Positions 23,825 to 33,123 of a stretch of DNA of 64,000 nucleotides are shown one piece after another. The stretch comes from Rugamonas apoptosis (GTDB lineage Bacteria; Pseudomonadota; Gammaproteobacteria; Burkholderiales; Burkholderiaceae_D). The stretch is taken from assembly GCF_014042355.1 (NCBI RefSeq), contig NZ_JACEZU010000005.1, positions 1-64,000 on the forward strand, written 5' to 3'. The notes under the pieces were generated by a model. That model made no database searches, had not been told where the DNA came from, and saw only the letters and a list, made by a program, of their open reading frames with translations. Each line of letters starts with the position of its first letter. The stretch's first letter is position 1. The position numbers and the translations under genes were made by a program.

Positions 23825-24817
23825 CTATCGTTGATATTGGTTGACCGCCCGGTTGTGGTCGGTCAGGTTGTCGGAGAACTGGCTGGTGCCGTTGCCACGC
23901 GAGACGAAATACAGGGCCGGGCTCTTGGCCGGCGCCAGCGCCGCCGCCAGCGACTGCACGCCGGGCAAGGCGATCGGCGTGGGCGGCAGGCCGGCGCGGG
24001 TGTAGGTATTGTAGGGCGTGTCCGTTTCCAGGTCTTTTTTACGGATCTTGCCGTCGTACTTGTCGCCCATGCCATAGATCACGGTGGGATCGGTCTGCAG
24101 CAGCATGCCCAGCTTGAGGCGGTTCACGAACACGGCGGCGATCATGTTGCGCTCGGATTTCTGCCCCGTTTCCTTTTCCACAATGGAAGCCATGGTCAGG
24201 GCCTCGTACGGCGTCTTGTACGGCAGCGCCGGATCGCGCTTGCTCCACGCATCGCCCAGACGGGTCAACATGGCCGCATGGGCCTGCTTGAGCACCAGCA
24301 GGTCGCTGGAGCCTTTGGGGAACAGATAAGTGTCGGGGAAGAACAAGCCTTCAGGCCGTTTGAAATCGGTATCGATCTGCGCCATCAGTGCCTGGTCGGA
24401 CAGGTCGGCCGTGTCATGCTTCAAGCCTTTGCTGGCGGCCATGGCCTGGCGCATCTGGCGGAACGTCCAGCCTTCGATGATGGTCAGCGTTTCCTGGGCG
24501 AATTCGCCCTTGACCAGCTGCTCCATCAGGCGCAGCGGCGTGGTGCCCGGCTTGAGCTCGTAAGCACCCGCCTTCAGCCGCGCGCTGGACGACGTGACGC
24601 GGGCCAGCAGGTTGAACAGCAAAGGTTCCAGGGGCACGCCGGCGTCGGCCATTTGCTGGCCGGCCGCGTGGGCGCCGCTGCCGGGGGCGACGGTGAATTC
24701 CACCGGTGGGCCATCGTCCGGCGTAATGGGACTCTGCGCCCACCAGGCGAAGTAGCCGCCTGCCACGAGCGCGGCGATCAAACCAAAGCCAATCAATCTT
24801 TTAATGAGGGACATCAT
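23825..24817 (-). CDS. mltG: Endolytic peptidoglycan transglycosylase MltG
   Basis: 330 residues. One N-terminal membrane anchor (LIGFGLIAALVAGGYFAWWA) precedes a YceG domain with the catalytic-region signature MASIVEKETGQKSERN and the late motif GLPPTPIALPGVQSLAAAL. MltG cuts nascent glycan strands at the inner membrane and sets their length. Two adjacent ATGs (24817, 24814) and a TTG (24823) are possible starts; none has a strong ribosome site. It heads the operon with tmk. Confidence 0.92.
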   Translation of the reverse strand: MMSLIKRLIGFGLIAALVAGGYFAWWAQSPITPDDGPPVEFTVAPGSGAHAAGQQMADAGVPLEPLLFNLLARVTSSSARLKAGAYELKPGTTPLRLMEQLVKGEFAQETLTIIEGWTFRQMRQAMAASKGLKHDTADLSDQALMAQIDTDFKRPEGLFFPDTYLFPKGSSDLLVLKQAHAAMLTRLGDAWSKRDPALPYKTPYEALTMASIVEKETGQKSERNMIAAVFVNRLKLGMLLQTDPTVIYGMGDKYDGKIRKKDLETDTPYNTYTRAGLPPTPIALPGVQSLAAALAPAKSPALYFVSRGNGTSQFSDNLTDHNRAVNQYQR

Positions 24818-24974
24818 GTACAAGTCTTAGGTTATATCTGCATAGTGGACCAGAATCGCCCGGCATGCCAACCTCCCGGCGCGCCAAAATTGGGGCATCT
24901 CCGGCGCGAAATTGGCGGGATCACTATAATGAGCCCGTAATGATAATGCTTTCATCGTCAAACTTCTGGAAATT

Positions 24975-26036
24975 ATGAATACTTGGAACCAACTTCTCAC
25001 CCAGCAGGGCGCGCGCGGCACCGAAGCGGCGCCGCAGCAGTTCCGCGATTTCGGCCGCCAATTGACGGCCGCCGAGCTGGCGAACGGCTTCGCCGCGCCG
25101 CTGACGGACCTGGGGCTGATCGCCCTGAACGGTGAGGAATCGGCCTCTTTCCTCCACAATCAGTTGACCAACGATGTGGAACACCTGGGCCAGGACGCGG
25201 CCCGCCTGGCCGGTTATTGCACCCCGAAAGGCCGGCTGTTGGCCACTTTCCTCATGTGGCGCAATGCCGAAACCATCTTCCTGCAGCTGCCGCGCGCGAT
25301 CCAGCCGGCGCTGCAAAAACGCTTGCAGATGTACGTGCTGCGGGCCAAGACCAAATTGAGCGACGCCACCGAACTGCCCGCCAACGCCGTCATGCTGGGC
25401 GTCGGCGGCGCGCAGGCCGAGGCCGTGCTGCGCACCTGGTTCGACACGCTGCCTGCGCAGCCCTATGGCAAACTCGACCATGCCATGGGCACCCTGATCC
25501 GTGTGGGCGACGCGTTTGGCGCGCCGCGCTACCAGTGGCTGACCAGCGCCGAGACGGCCACCGCCGTGTGGCCCGCGCTGGCGGAAAAACTGGCGGTGGG
25601 CGGCAATGACGCCTGGCAGCTGTCCTCCATCCACGCGGGTGTGCCGCTGGTGACGGCCGCCACCCAGGAGCAGTTCGTGCCGCAGATGATCAATCTTGAA
25701 TTGCTGGGTGGCGTCAACTTCAAGAAGGGTTGCTATCCCGGCCAGGAAATCGTGGCCCGCAGCCAGTATCTGGGCAAGCTCAAGCGCCGCACCACGCTGG
25801 TCAGCATCCCCGATGCGCAAGCGGCCGCCGGCACGGAAGTGTTCGCCACGGCCGATCCCGAACAGCCTTGCGGCATGATCGTCAACACCGCGCCCAACGG
25901 CCAGGGTGGCGTGGACGCGCTGGTGGAAATGAAGCTGGACGCGATCGAACGGGCTTCCGTGCGCGTGGGGTCGGCCGAAGGCGTCGCGCTGCAATTCCTG
26001 CCCATGCCTTACGTGCTGGATGCGCTCGACCTCTGA
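24975..26036 (+). CDS. ygfZ: Folate-binding YgfZ/GcvT-like Fe-S cluster protein
   Basis: 353 residues. The YgfZ signature KKGCYPGQEIVARSQYLGK, with the conserved Cys, is near residues 253-271. YgfZ uses folate in the maintenance or assembly of certain Fe-S enzymes. It is divergent from mltG, a very common arrangement in Burkholderiales. The stop is directly followed by the DUF4936 gene (2-base gap) and an NRDE-protein gene, so the three form an operon. Confidence 0.93.
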   Translation: MNTWNQLLTQQGARGTEAAPQQFRDFGRQLTAAELANGFAAPLTDLGLIALNGEESASFLHNQLTNDVEHLGQDAARLAGYCTPKGRLLATFLMWRNAETIFLQLPRAIQPALQKRLQMYVLRAKTKLSDATELPANAVMLGVGGAQAEAVLRTWFDTLPAQPYGKLDHAMGTLIRVGDAFGAPRYQWLTSAETATAVWPALAEKLAVGGNDAWQLSSIHAGVPLVTAATQEQFVPQMINLELLGGVNFKKGCYPGQEIVARSQYLGKLKRRTTLVSIPDAQAAAGTEVFATADPEQPCGMIVNTAPNGQGGVDALVEMKLDAIERASVRVGSAEGVALQFLPMPYVLDALDL

Positions 26037-26037
26037 C

Positions 26038-26328
26038 ATGCACGATCTGTACATTTATTACCAGGTGCGGGAAGCGGACGCACCGGCCCTGCTGCCCCGT
26101 GTGACCGCCATGCAGGCGGCGCTGGCGCGGCAGCATGGCGTGACCGGCCAGCTCAAGCGCCGGCCGGAGGCGCGGGAAGGCTTGCAGACGTGGATGGAAG
26201 TGTATCCGGCCACGGACGACGGATTCGCCGGGATGCTGGCTGCGGCGGTGGCACAGGCTGATGTGCCTGCGCTCATCGCCGGTGCCCGCCACGTTGAAGT
26301 TTTTATGGATATGCTCCCATGTGCCTGA
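26038..26328 (+). CDS. DUF4936-family protein
   Basis: 96 residues of a small betaproteobacterial family: MHDLYIYYQVREADAPALL, a middle part RPEAREGLQTWMEVYPATDDGF, and HVEVFMDMLPCA. Its function is unknown; the shape (beta-alpha-beta, ferredoxin-like) recalls antibiotic-biosynthesis-monooxygenase-type small proteins. It begins two bases after ygfZ and overlaps the next gene by ten bases. The ATG at 26038 is used since the upstream in-frame one lies inside ygfZ. Confidence 0.75.
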   Translation: MHDLYIYYQVREADAPALLPRVTAMQAALARQHGVTGQLKRRPEAREGLQTWMEVYPATDDGFAGMLAAAVAQADVPALIAGARHVEVFMDMLPCA

Positions 26329-27062
26329 TTGTCTTTGCCTGGAAAGTGGTGCCTGCCGTGCCGCTGATCGCGGCTGCCAATCGCGATGAATTCTATGAGC
26401 GGGCCACGGCGCCGGCCGGCGTGTGGCCGGAACATCCCCAGATTTATGGCGGCCGCGACCTGAAGGCGGGCGGCAGCTGGATGGGCATTACCCAGTCCAG
26501 CCAGGAGGGGCGTTCGCCGCGCTTCGCCGCCATCACCAACATTCGCTGCCCATCCGAGCACCGCGACGATGCCCCCTCACGTGGCCATCTGGTGTCCGAC
26601 TACTTGGCGGGCATCATGTCGCCGCAGCAATATGTGGACGCCATCCGGGGCGATTGCCAAGCCTACAACGGTTTCAACCTGGTGCTGGGCGACCGCGACA
26701 CCTTGATCTGGTTCTCCAACAAGGGAGAGGACGACCCGCGCAACGGCCAGCCGCTGGAACCGGGGATCTACGGCCTGTCGAACGCGCTGCTGGACGCGCC
26801 CTGGCCCAAGGTGCTGAAGACGAAGGCGCAGTTCGCCAGTTTGCTATGCCTGGGTGCGCCCGACGAGGCGTTTTTTGAAATGTTGGCCGATACCACGCCC
26901 GCCCCCGACCAGCGCCTGCCGGAAACAGGTGTGCCGCTGGATCTGGAACGGGTACTGTCGGCCGTGCGCATCGAAACGCCCGGTTATGGCACCCGCACCT
27001 CGACCGTCGTCAAACTCTATGCCGATGCGCCGGCCGTGCTGCATGAAATGCTGATCCAGTAG
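26319..27062 (+). CDS. NRDE/TANGO2-family protein
   Basis: 247 residues beginning MCLIVFAWKVVPAVPLIAAANRDEF, with the diagnostic NRDE and the following FYERATAPAGVWPE. N-terminal Cys2 is typical. The fold resembles Ntn hydrolases; TANGO2 relatives have been connected to heme transfer and lipid handling, so the exact role is open. It is the third gene of the ygfZ operon. Confidence 0.88.
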   Translation: MCLIVFAWKVVPAVPLIAAANRDEFYERATAPAGVWPEHPQIYGGRDLKAGGSWMGITQSSQEGRSPRFAAITNIRCPSEHRDDAPSRGHLVSDYLAGIMSPQQYVDAIRGDCQAYNGFNLVLGDRDTLIWFSNKGEDDPRNGQPLEPGIYGLSNALLDAPWPKVLKTKAQFASLLCLGAPDEAFFEMLADTTPAPDQRLPETGVPLDLERVLSAVRIETPGYGTRTSTVVKLYADAPAVLHEMLIQ

Positions 27063-27065
27063 CCG

Positions 27066-27545
27066 TCACAGCGACTTCATGTAAGCTACCATCTGGTCCA
27101 GGGCCAGGCCCCAGCCCCGCTCGAATCCCATGTCGACGTGGCGCAGCATGTCCTCGTCGTTCTTGTGGCGGGCACGGGCGTGGTAGCGGGTGCCGCTGCC
27201 TTCCGGCACCAGGGTGATGTAGGCCGTGATGAAGGGGGTGGGTGATGGGCCGTAACCCGGCAACAGCGCGTCGGTCCATACCAGGCGCCGGTTTTCCACG
27301 ATTTCCAGGTAGCAGCCCACATGGGGGTGTTCCTGGCCTTCTGGCGAGCACATCACCGTGCGGAAGATGCCGCCCGGCCGCAAGTCGATGTCGCACGACA
27401 GCGTCTTCCAGGGCGCCGGCGTGAACCAGTGCACGACGTGGGCGGGCTGGGTCCAGGCGGCCCAGATCTGTTCCGGGCGCAGTTCCACCGTCCGTTCGAA
27501 TACCAGATCCAGGTCCGGATCGTAGTCGTCCGCGATGTTAGTCAT
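27066..27545 (-). CDS. SRPBCC/AHSA1-family protein
   Basis: 159 residues: LVFERTVELRPEQIWAAWTQ and WKTLSCDIDLRPGGIFRTVM are typical of the Aha1-like START domain, ending with GWGLALDQMVAYMKSL. It has a ligand-binding fold of unknown substrate. It is separated by 21 bp from the next minus-strand gene upstream, a GNAT protein, and may share its transcript. It converges with the ygfZ operon. Confidence 0.82.
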   Translation of the reverse strand: MTNIADDYDPDLDLVFERTVELRPEQIWAAWTQPAHVVHWFTPAPWKTLSCDIDLRPGGIFRTVMCSPEGQEHPHVGCYLEIVENRRLVWTDALLPGYGPSPTPFITAYITLVPEGSGTRYHARARHKNDEDMLRHVDMGFERGWGLALDQMVAYMKSL

Positions 27546-27566
27546 GACATACTCCCTTCGAAAAAG

Positions 27567-28013
27567 TCAGGCAAAGGTCAGCTGCATGTCGATGTGGGCG
27601 ATGCCCGCTTCGTAGAACTCGTCGCCGGCGATGCTGAAGCCGTGGCGTTGGTAAAACGGCGCCGCATGCGTCTGGGCGCTCAGCACCACGCGCCGGTCGC
27701 CGCGCGCGCGGGCCTGGGCCATCAAAGCCTGCAACAGGGCGCCGCCCACGCCGCTGCCGCGCGCCGTCTTGCGGACGGCCATGCGGCCGATGTGCCCGTC
27801 CGGCAGCAAACGGCCGGTGCCGATGGGCACGCCGGCCCCATCGTAGGCCACCGCGTGCAGGCAGACGGCGTCCATGTCGTCCAACTCGATCTCGGCGGGA
27901 ACGTTCTGTTCCGCCACAAACACTTCAAAGCGGATCGCCTTGGCGTCGGCACTCAAGGCGCTCCAGTCGCCAAAGCGGATGACGTGACTAGTCTCGTTAT
28001 TCATAACTTGCAT
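27567..28013 (-). CDS. GNAT-family N-acetyltransferase, ElaA-like
   Basis: About 148 residues. AIRFEVFVAEQNVPAEIELDD and the acetyl-CoA loop RMAVRKTARGSGVGGALLQAL (R-x-x-G-x-G) identify the family, followed by AQTHAAPFYQRHGFSIAGDEF. Substrate unknown. ATGs at 28013 and 28004 are both possible starts, and neither has a clear ribosome site. Confidence 0.82.
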   Translation of the reverse strand: MQVMNNETSHVIRFGDWSALSADAKAIRFEVFVAEQNVPAEIELDDMDAVCLHAVAYDGAGVPIGTGRLLPDGHIGRMAVRKTARGSGVGGALLQALMAQARARGDRRVVLSAQTHAAPFYQRHGFSIAGDEFYEAGIAHIDMQLTFA

Positions 28014-28048
28014 GATAGTTGAACCAGCCACGATTGTCGCACGCTGCT

Positions 28049-28966
28049 TTAGCGCGAGCCAGCACCTGCTTGCAGTTTGGCGCGCAAGGCGTCACGCACT
28101 TGCGGCGCGGCCTTGTAAGGATCGCTCGGATTGCGCTGCTGCAAGACATCCTCCATGCGCTCCTGGACGCCGGCCAGGGCGCCCGGATGGGAATAGATGT
28201 AGAACTGGCCGTCCGCGATGGCCTTGAAGGTCATTTCCGCCACCTCGGCCGCGGAAACCCTGCCCGACGTCACAGCCTTGTCCGTCATGGCTTGCGAAGC
28301 GAGCTGGCTGGCCGTCGGCCCTTGGGTCATGCGCACGTCGGCGGGGCGGTTGCGGTGGGACTGGCTGATGCCGGTCGGCACAAAGTACGGGCACAGCACG
28401 GACGCGCCGATCGGCGCCTGCACCAGCTGCAAGTCCTGGTACAGGGTTTCGGACAGCGCCACCACGGCGTGCTTGGAGACGTTGTACACGCCCATGGCCG
28501 GCGCGTTGACCAGCCCCGCCATCGACGCCGTGTTCACAATATGGCCTTCGAATTCAGGATCGCGGGCCGCCGCCTCCAGCATCAGCTTGGTGAAGATGCG
28601 CACGCCGTGGATCACGCCCCACACGTTGACGCCCAGTACCCATTCCCAGTCCGCCTCCGTGTTTTCCCAGATCAGGCCGCCGGAACCGACACCCGCATTG
28701 TTGAACACCAGATGCACGGCGCCGTAAGCCGCCATGGCCGCGTCGGCCAGGGCCTGGACTTGCTCGCCCTTGCGCACATCGCACACCAGCGCCTGCACCG
28801 CCACACCCTGGGCCGCCAGCTCCTCGCGCGCGCGGTCGAGCGCGTCACGCTGCACGTCGGCCAGCACCAGTTTCATGCCCAACTTGGCCGCCACGTTGGC
28901 GAATTCACGGCCCAGTCCACTTGCGCCGCCCGTAATCACTGCGACTTTTCCTTGGAAGTTTTTCAT
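28049..28966 (-). CDS. Short-chain dehydrogenase/reductase (SDR)
   Basis: 305 residues. The NAD(P) motif is VITGGASGLGREFAN, then NNAGVG, and the catalytic Ser/Tyr/Lys are in NTASMAGL and GVYNVSKHAVV. It is a classical SDR of unknown substrate. Its start overlaps the stop of the upstream MDR oxidoreductase, and it ends a six-gene minus-strand run (thiolase, acyl-CoA dehydrogenase, Dabb, SDR, MDR, SDR) suggestive of acyl or aliphatic ketone/alcohol catabolism. Confidence 0.9.
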   Translation of the reverse strand: MKNFQGKVAVITGGASGLGREFANVAAKLGMKLVLADVQRDALDRAREELAAQGVAVQALVCDVRKGEQVQALADAAMAAYGAVHLVFNNAGVGSGGLIWENTEADWEWVLGVNVWGVIHGVRIFTKLMLEAAARDPEFEGHIVNTASMAGLVNAPAMGVYNVSKHAVVALSETLYQDLQLVQAPIGASVLCPYFVPTGISQSHRNRPADVRMTQGPTASQLASQAMTDKAVTSGRVSAAEVAEMTFKAIADGQFYIYSHPGALAGVQERMEDVLQQRNPSDPYKAAPQVRDALRAKLQAGAGSR

Positions 28967-29967
28967 CAGATCAGTTTCACCAGTTGTTTGCCAAAGTTAT
29001 GGCCCAAAAGCAGGCCCTTGAATGCTTGCGGTGCGCTGGCCAAGCCTTGCGCCACTGTCTCCCGATACTTGAGTTTGCCTTGCGCCACCAGCATGCCCAG
29101 TTCCGTCAAGCCTTGCGGCCAGAATTCCATGTGTTCGGTGACGATGAAGCCGCGCAACGCTATGCGGTTGAGCAACAGCAGGCGCGCATTGCGGATCGGC
29201 AGTTCCGTGCCGTTGTAGCCAGCGATCAGGCCGCACAGGGCGACCCGGGCGAAGGCATTGGTGCGGGCCAGTGCCGCGTCGAACACGGTGCCGCCCACGT
29301 TTTCGAAGATGGCGTCGATGCCGTTGGGCGCGGCAGCGGCCAAGTCGGCCTCCAGATTGCCGGCCTTGTAGTCCACGCAGGCGTCGAAGCCCAGTTCCCG
29401 GACCACGTAGTCGCACTTGTCCTTGCCGCCGGCCACGCCGATGGCGCGACAGCCGCGCAGTTTGGCCAACTGGCCCACCACGCTGCCCACGGCCCCGCTG
29501 GCGGCCGACACGCATACCGTCTCGCCGGCCTTGGCCTGCAAAATCTGGTTCATGCCGTACCAGGCCGTCATGCCGGGCATGCCGACCACGCTCAGGTAGG
29601 CCGACAGCGGAATCTGCGCCGTATCGACCTTGCGCAACTGGCCGCCATCGGCCACGCCCATCTCGGCCCAGCCCAGCATGCCGGTCACGAAGTCGCCAGC
29701 CGCGAAACGGGCATGGCGCGAGGCCACCACCTGGCCAGCTGTGCCGCCGATCATGGTTTCATCGAGCGCTTGCGAGGCGGCGTAACTCTTGGCCGCGCTC
29801 ATGCGTCCTCGCATATAGGGGTCCAGCGACAGGTAGTGGTTGCGCACCAGTACTTCACCGTCCCGCAGTTCCGGCACGGCCACCGTCTCCATCCGGAAAT
29901 CCGATTCCTGGACTTCGCCGCGCGGACGGGCGGCCAGCACCAGGCGTTGATATTGCGTCATGGCCAT
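28966..29967 (-). CDS. NADP-dependent zinc-free MDR oxidoreductase (CurA/YncB-like)
   Basis: 333 residues of the medium-chain reductase family. It has LSLDPYMRGRM near residues 48-58, typical of leukotriene B4 dehydrogenase/CurA enzymes, a Rossmann motif VSAASGAVGSVVGQLAKLRG and IFENVGG. No zinc-binding Cys pattern is present. These enzymes reduce alpha,beta-unsaturated carbonyls with NADPH. It is placed between two SDR genes with a stop/start overlap to the following one, so it is co-translated. Confidence 0.9.
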   Translation of the reverse strand: MAMTQYQRLVLAARPRGEVQESDFRMETVAVPELRDGEVLVRNHYLSLDPYMRGRMSAAKSYAASQALDETMIGGTAGQVVASRHARFAAGDFVTGMLGWAEMGVADGGQLRKVDTAQIPLSAYLSVVGMPGMTAWYGMNQILQAKAGETVCVSAASGAVGSVVGQLAKLRGCRAIGVAGGKDKCDYVVRELGFDACVDYKAGNLEADLAAAAPNGIDAIFENVGGTVFDAALARTNAFARVALCGLIAGYNGTELPIRNARLLLLNRIALRGFIVTEHMEFWPQGLTELGMLVAQGKLKYRETVAQGLASAPQAFKGLLLGHNFGKQLVKLI

Positions 29968-29970
29968 CGC

Positions 29971-30753
29971 TCAGACCGCCGACACGCCGCCGTCCACCGC
30001 CAGCGTCTGGCCGGTGATGTGCTTGCCCGCGTCGGAGGCGAACAGGACGGCGGTGCCTTTCAAGTCCTCGTCGTCGCCGATGCGCTGCAGGGGCGCGCCC
30101 CGGGCCAGCTTTTCCGCACCCAGGTGGTCCAGGATGCCCTTGGTCATCTTGGATGGGAAGAAGCCTGGCGCGATGGCGTTCACCGTGATGCCGTGCACGC
30201 CCCACTCGCCCGCCAGCGCGCGCGTGAAGTTGATCACGGCCGCCTTGGAGGTGTTGTAGGCGATGGTCTGCATGGTGCCTGGAGGATTGCCGCTCAGGCC
30301 CGCGATCGAGGCGATGTTGATGATGCGGCCATACTTGCGCGGAATCATGGAGCGCTTGCCCACCAGTTGCGACACCAGGAAGATGCTGCGGATATTCAGG
30401 TTCATCACCTTGTCCCACGCCTCGACCGGATGATCCTCGGCTGGCGCGCCCCAGGTGGCGCCGGCGTTGTTGATCAGGATGTCGATATGGCCAAGCTGGG
30501 CCAGCGCAGCCGTCACCAGCGCATCAGCGGCCGCGTCCTGCGACAGGTCGGCCGGAATCGCCTGGGCGCTCACGCCGTGCTGGGCCAGATAGGCCAGCGC
30601 TTCGTCCAGGTCGGCCTGTTTGCGGGAGGAAATCACCACTTTGGCGCCCTGCTCGCCCAGCGCCAGTGCCATTTGCAGGCCCAGGCCGCGCGAGCCGCCC
30701 GTCACCAGCGCCGTCTTGCCGGCCAGCGAAAACAATTCTTGAGTTGTACGCAT
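29971..30753 (-). CDS. Short-chain dehydrogenase/reductase (SDR)
   Basis: 260 residues. It has TALVTGGSRGLGLQMALALG, NNAGATWG, the catalytic Ser in INIASIAGLSG and Tyr/Lys in YNTSKAAVINF. The pattern is close to gluconate-5-dehydrogenase/FabG-like enzymes, but the gene context (acyl-CoA genes) suggests a hydroxyacyl or alcohol substrate. It is three bases upstream of the MDR gene. Confidence 0.9.
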   Translation of the reverse strand: MRTTQELFSLAGKTALVTGGSRGLGLQMALALGEQGAKVVISSRKQADLDEALAYLAQHGVSAQAIPADLSQDAAADALVTAALAQLGHIDILINNAGATWGAPAEDHPVEAWDKVMNLNIRSIFLVSQLVGKRSMIPRKYGRIINIASIAGLSGNPPGTMQTIAYNTSKAAVINFTRALAGEWGVHGITVNAIAPGFFPSKMTKGILDHLGAEKLARGAPLQRIGDDEDLKGTAVLFASDAGKHITGQTLAVDGGVSAV

Positions 30754-30798
30754 GAGTCTGTCGTCCTATTGTTGCATTATTGGAGTGTTGATACGGCG

Positions 30799-31101
30799 TT
30801 AAATCTCGTAATCCATGCACTGGCGCGCTTCGCGCACGGCACCGAAAAACGGTTTGAGTGCCTGATGCCCGGGATGGTTCTGATAAGCGTCCAGCGCGGC
30901 CTTATCGGTGAATTCCGAATACAGGATCACGTCATAAGTCGCTTCCAGCCCCGGTTGGGCCACCACGGCCTCGAACGCCAGGATGCCCGGCGTCACATTG
31001 GCGCAGGCATCCAGCATGGATTTCATGCGGGCGGCGTTGGCGGCGCGGTCGGCGCCTTCCGCGTGGTCTTTCAGCTTCCACATCACGATGTGCTTGATCA
31101 T
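30799..31101 (-). CDS. Dabb-family (stress-responsive A/B barrel) protein
   Basis: 100 residues: MIKHIVMWKLKDHAEG at the start, YDVILYSEFTDKAALDAYQNHPGHQAL in the middle and the closing C-terminal MDYEI. Dabb proteins are small ferredoxin-like dimers; some are cyclases or monooxygenase-like, most are uncharacterised. It lies between the acyl-CoA dehydrogenase and SDR genes, 21 and 45 bases away, and is probably part of the same transcript. Confidence 0.88.
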   Translation of the reverse strand: MIKHIVMWKLKDHAEGADRAANAARMKSMLDACANVTPGILAFEAVVAQPGLEATYDVILYSEFTDKAALDAYQNHPGHQALKPFFGAVREARQCMDYEI

Positions 31102-31122
31102 ATGTTTTTCGTATCGAATGAG

Positions 31123-33039
31123 TTAAAACCACCTGTCTTGCATATCAAGGGTGGTGGTGTCCAGGCTTTCGAGCAAGGCCAGTTGCGCTTCCACCTTGGG
31201 CAATTCCCAGTGGAAGAAGTAACGGCAGGCTTGCAACTTGCCCCGGTAAAAGTCGGCATCGTCGCCATTGGCGGCGGGCAGATGGCTGGCCGCCAGCAAG
31301 GCTTGCTGCAGCCAGATCCAGGCCACCACGACGTGGCCGACCGCTTCCAGGTAGGCACTGGCGTTGGCCAGGGTCTTGTTCATGTCGCCCGCAGCATACA
31401 GGGTCTGGGTCACTTGTTCCACCCGCCCCCATGCCGCGTCCAGCGCGCCCGCGTGGGCCGTCAAGTCCGCCGCCAGTTGTCCGGCCTGCGCCACGGTCAG
31501 GTTGGCGCTGTCTTCGCGAGGCACGGCCACGCTGCCGCGCACCTTGCGCACGGTCTTGCGCAGTTCGCCGGCAAAGGACTTGAACAGGGCGCCATCCTGC
31601 AACGTGACCTTGCGGCCCAGCAGGTCCAGGCCGTGGATGCCGTGCGTGCCTTCGTGAATCGCATTCAGCCGGTTGTCGCGGTAGAACTGTTCGACGTTGT
31701 ATTCGCGCGTATAGCCGTAACCGCCATGCACCTGGATGGCCAGGCTGTTCGCTTCCACGCACCACTGGGACGGCCAGCTCTTGGTGATCGGGGTGAGGAA
31801 GTCCAGCAGACGGCCCGCATGTTCGCGTGCCTCCGGCGCTTCGGCCGTGCGCTGCTCGTCGACCAGGCGGGCGCTATACAGCACCAGGCCCAGACCGCCT
31901 TCCACATAAGCTTTTTGCGCCAGCAGCATGCGCCGCACGTCGGTGTGCTCGATGATGGGCAGCTGCGGCTGGGCCGGATCCTTTTGGGCCGGATGCCGGC
32001 CTTGCGGGCGGTTGCGGGCGTAATCGAGCGCATGCAGGTAGCCGGTGTAGCCGAGCACGGCAGCGCCCAGGCCGACGGCGATGCGCGCCTCGTTCATCAT
32101 GTGGAACATGCAGGCCAGGCCCTGGCCCGGCTGGCCCACCAGGTAGCCGATGGCGCCGCCCTTGCCCGCCGGTGTGAACTTGCCTTCACCGAAATTGAGC
32201 AGGCAGTTGCTGGTGCCCCGGTTGCCCATTTTGTGGTTGAGGCCAGCCAGCACCACGTCGTTACGTTCGCCCACGCTGCCGTCTTCATTGACGAGGAACT
32301 TGGGGACGACGAACAGGGAAATGCCTTTGACGCCGGGCACCAGCTTGCCGTCCGGGCCGGGAATCTTGGCCAGCACCAGATGGACGATATTGCCGGCCAG
32401 GTCGTGCTCGCCGGCGGAAATCCACATCTTGTTGCCGGTCAGGCGGAACTGGCGCTCGCCCTCCTCGCCGGGCATGGGGTCCGGTTCGGCCCGGGTGGTG
32501 ATGTCGGACAGGCTGGAGCCGGCCTGCGGCTCGGACAGGCACATGGTGCCGAAAAACTTGCCAGCGAACATAGGTTCCACGAAACGCCGCACTTGCAGCG
32601 GCGTACCGTGCTTGAGCAAGGTATTGGCGTTGCTCATGGTGAGGAAGAGGTACGCGGCGGTGCTGACGTTGGCGGCGGTGAAATAGGCGGACAACACTTT
32701 TTCCACCACGGTCGGCAATTGCATGCCGTCGCGTTCGAAGTCCTGCCCGGCCGCCATCAGGCCGGCGGCGGAAAACGCATCCAGCGCGGTCTTGACCTCG
32801 GGGATGATCTGGACCCGCAGGCAACCGTCGCCCTGGACGGCATGCGGCTCTTGCTGGTCGCTCTTCTTGTTATGCGGGGCGAACAAGTCGGTGGCGATCT
32901 GTTCGGCCGTATCGATGGCGGCGTCGAAGGTTTCGCGGTTGTGGTCCTGGAAACGGGCGCGTTGACCCAGCGCCTGCGCATCGAGCCATTCATACAGCAT
33001 GAACTCGATATCGCGGCGCGACAAAATCGTGGATTGCAT
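31123..33039 (-). CDS. Acyl-CoA dehydrogenase, long form with C-terminal extension
   Basis: 638 residues, longer than the usual 380 because it carries the extra C-terminal helical domain of AidB/FadE-like dehydrogenases. The FAD/acyl site is seen in GTMCLSEPQAGSSLSDITT and KMWISAGEH; the catalytic base region is NAIHEGTHGIHGLDLLGRK. It oxidises acyl-CoA to enoyl-CoA in beta-oxidation. It is 84 bases downstream of the thiolase gene, forming a beta-oxidation pair with the FadB-type protein at 39610-41697. Confidence 0.92.
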   Translation of the reverse strand: MQSTILSRRDIEFMLYEWLDAQALGQRARFQDHNRETFDAAIDTAEQIATDLFAPHNKKSDQQEPHAVQGDGCLRVQIIPEVKTALDAFSAAGLMAAGQDFERDGMQLPTVVEKVLSAYFTAANVSTAAYLFLTMSNANTLLKHGTPLQVRRFVEPMFAGKFFGTMCLSEPQAGSSLSDITTRAEPDPMPGEEGERQFRLTGNKMWISAGEHDLAGNIVHLVLAKIPGPDGKLVPGVKGISLFVVPKFLVNEDGSVGERNDVVLAGLNHKMGNRGTSNCLLNFGEGKFTPAGKGGAIGYLVGQPGQGLACMFHMMNEARIAVGLGAAVLGYTGYLHALDYARNRPQGRHPAQKDPAQPQLPIIEHTDVRRMLLAQKAYVEGGLGLVLYSARLVDEQRTAEAPEAREHAGRLLDFLTPITKSWPSQWCVEANSLAIQVHGGYGYTREYNVEQFYRDNRLNAIHEGTHGIHGLDLLGRKVTLQDGALFKSFAGELRKTVRKVRGSVAVPREDSANLTVAQAGQLAADLTAHAGALDAAWGRVEQVTQTLYAAGDMNKTLANASAYLEAVGHVVVAWIWLQQALLAASHLPAANGDDADFYRGKLQACRYFFHWELPKVEAQLALLESLDTTTLDMQDRWF

Positions 33040-33123
33040 GGCGCAGTCCCTTTATCGTTGAGCGGAGTGGCGGATAGGGCTGATACGAAACGGGCGCCCT
33101 TCAAGGCGCCCGTGGCAGGTGGA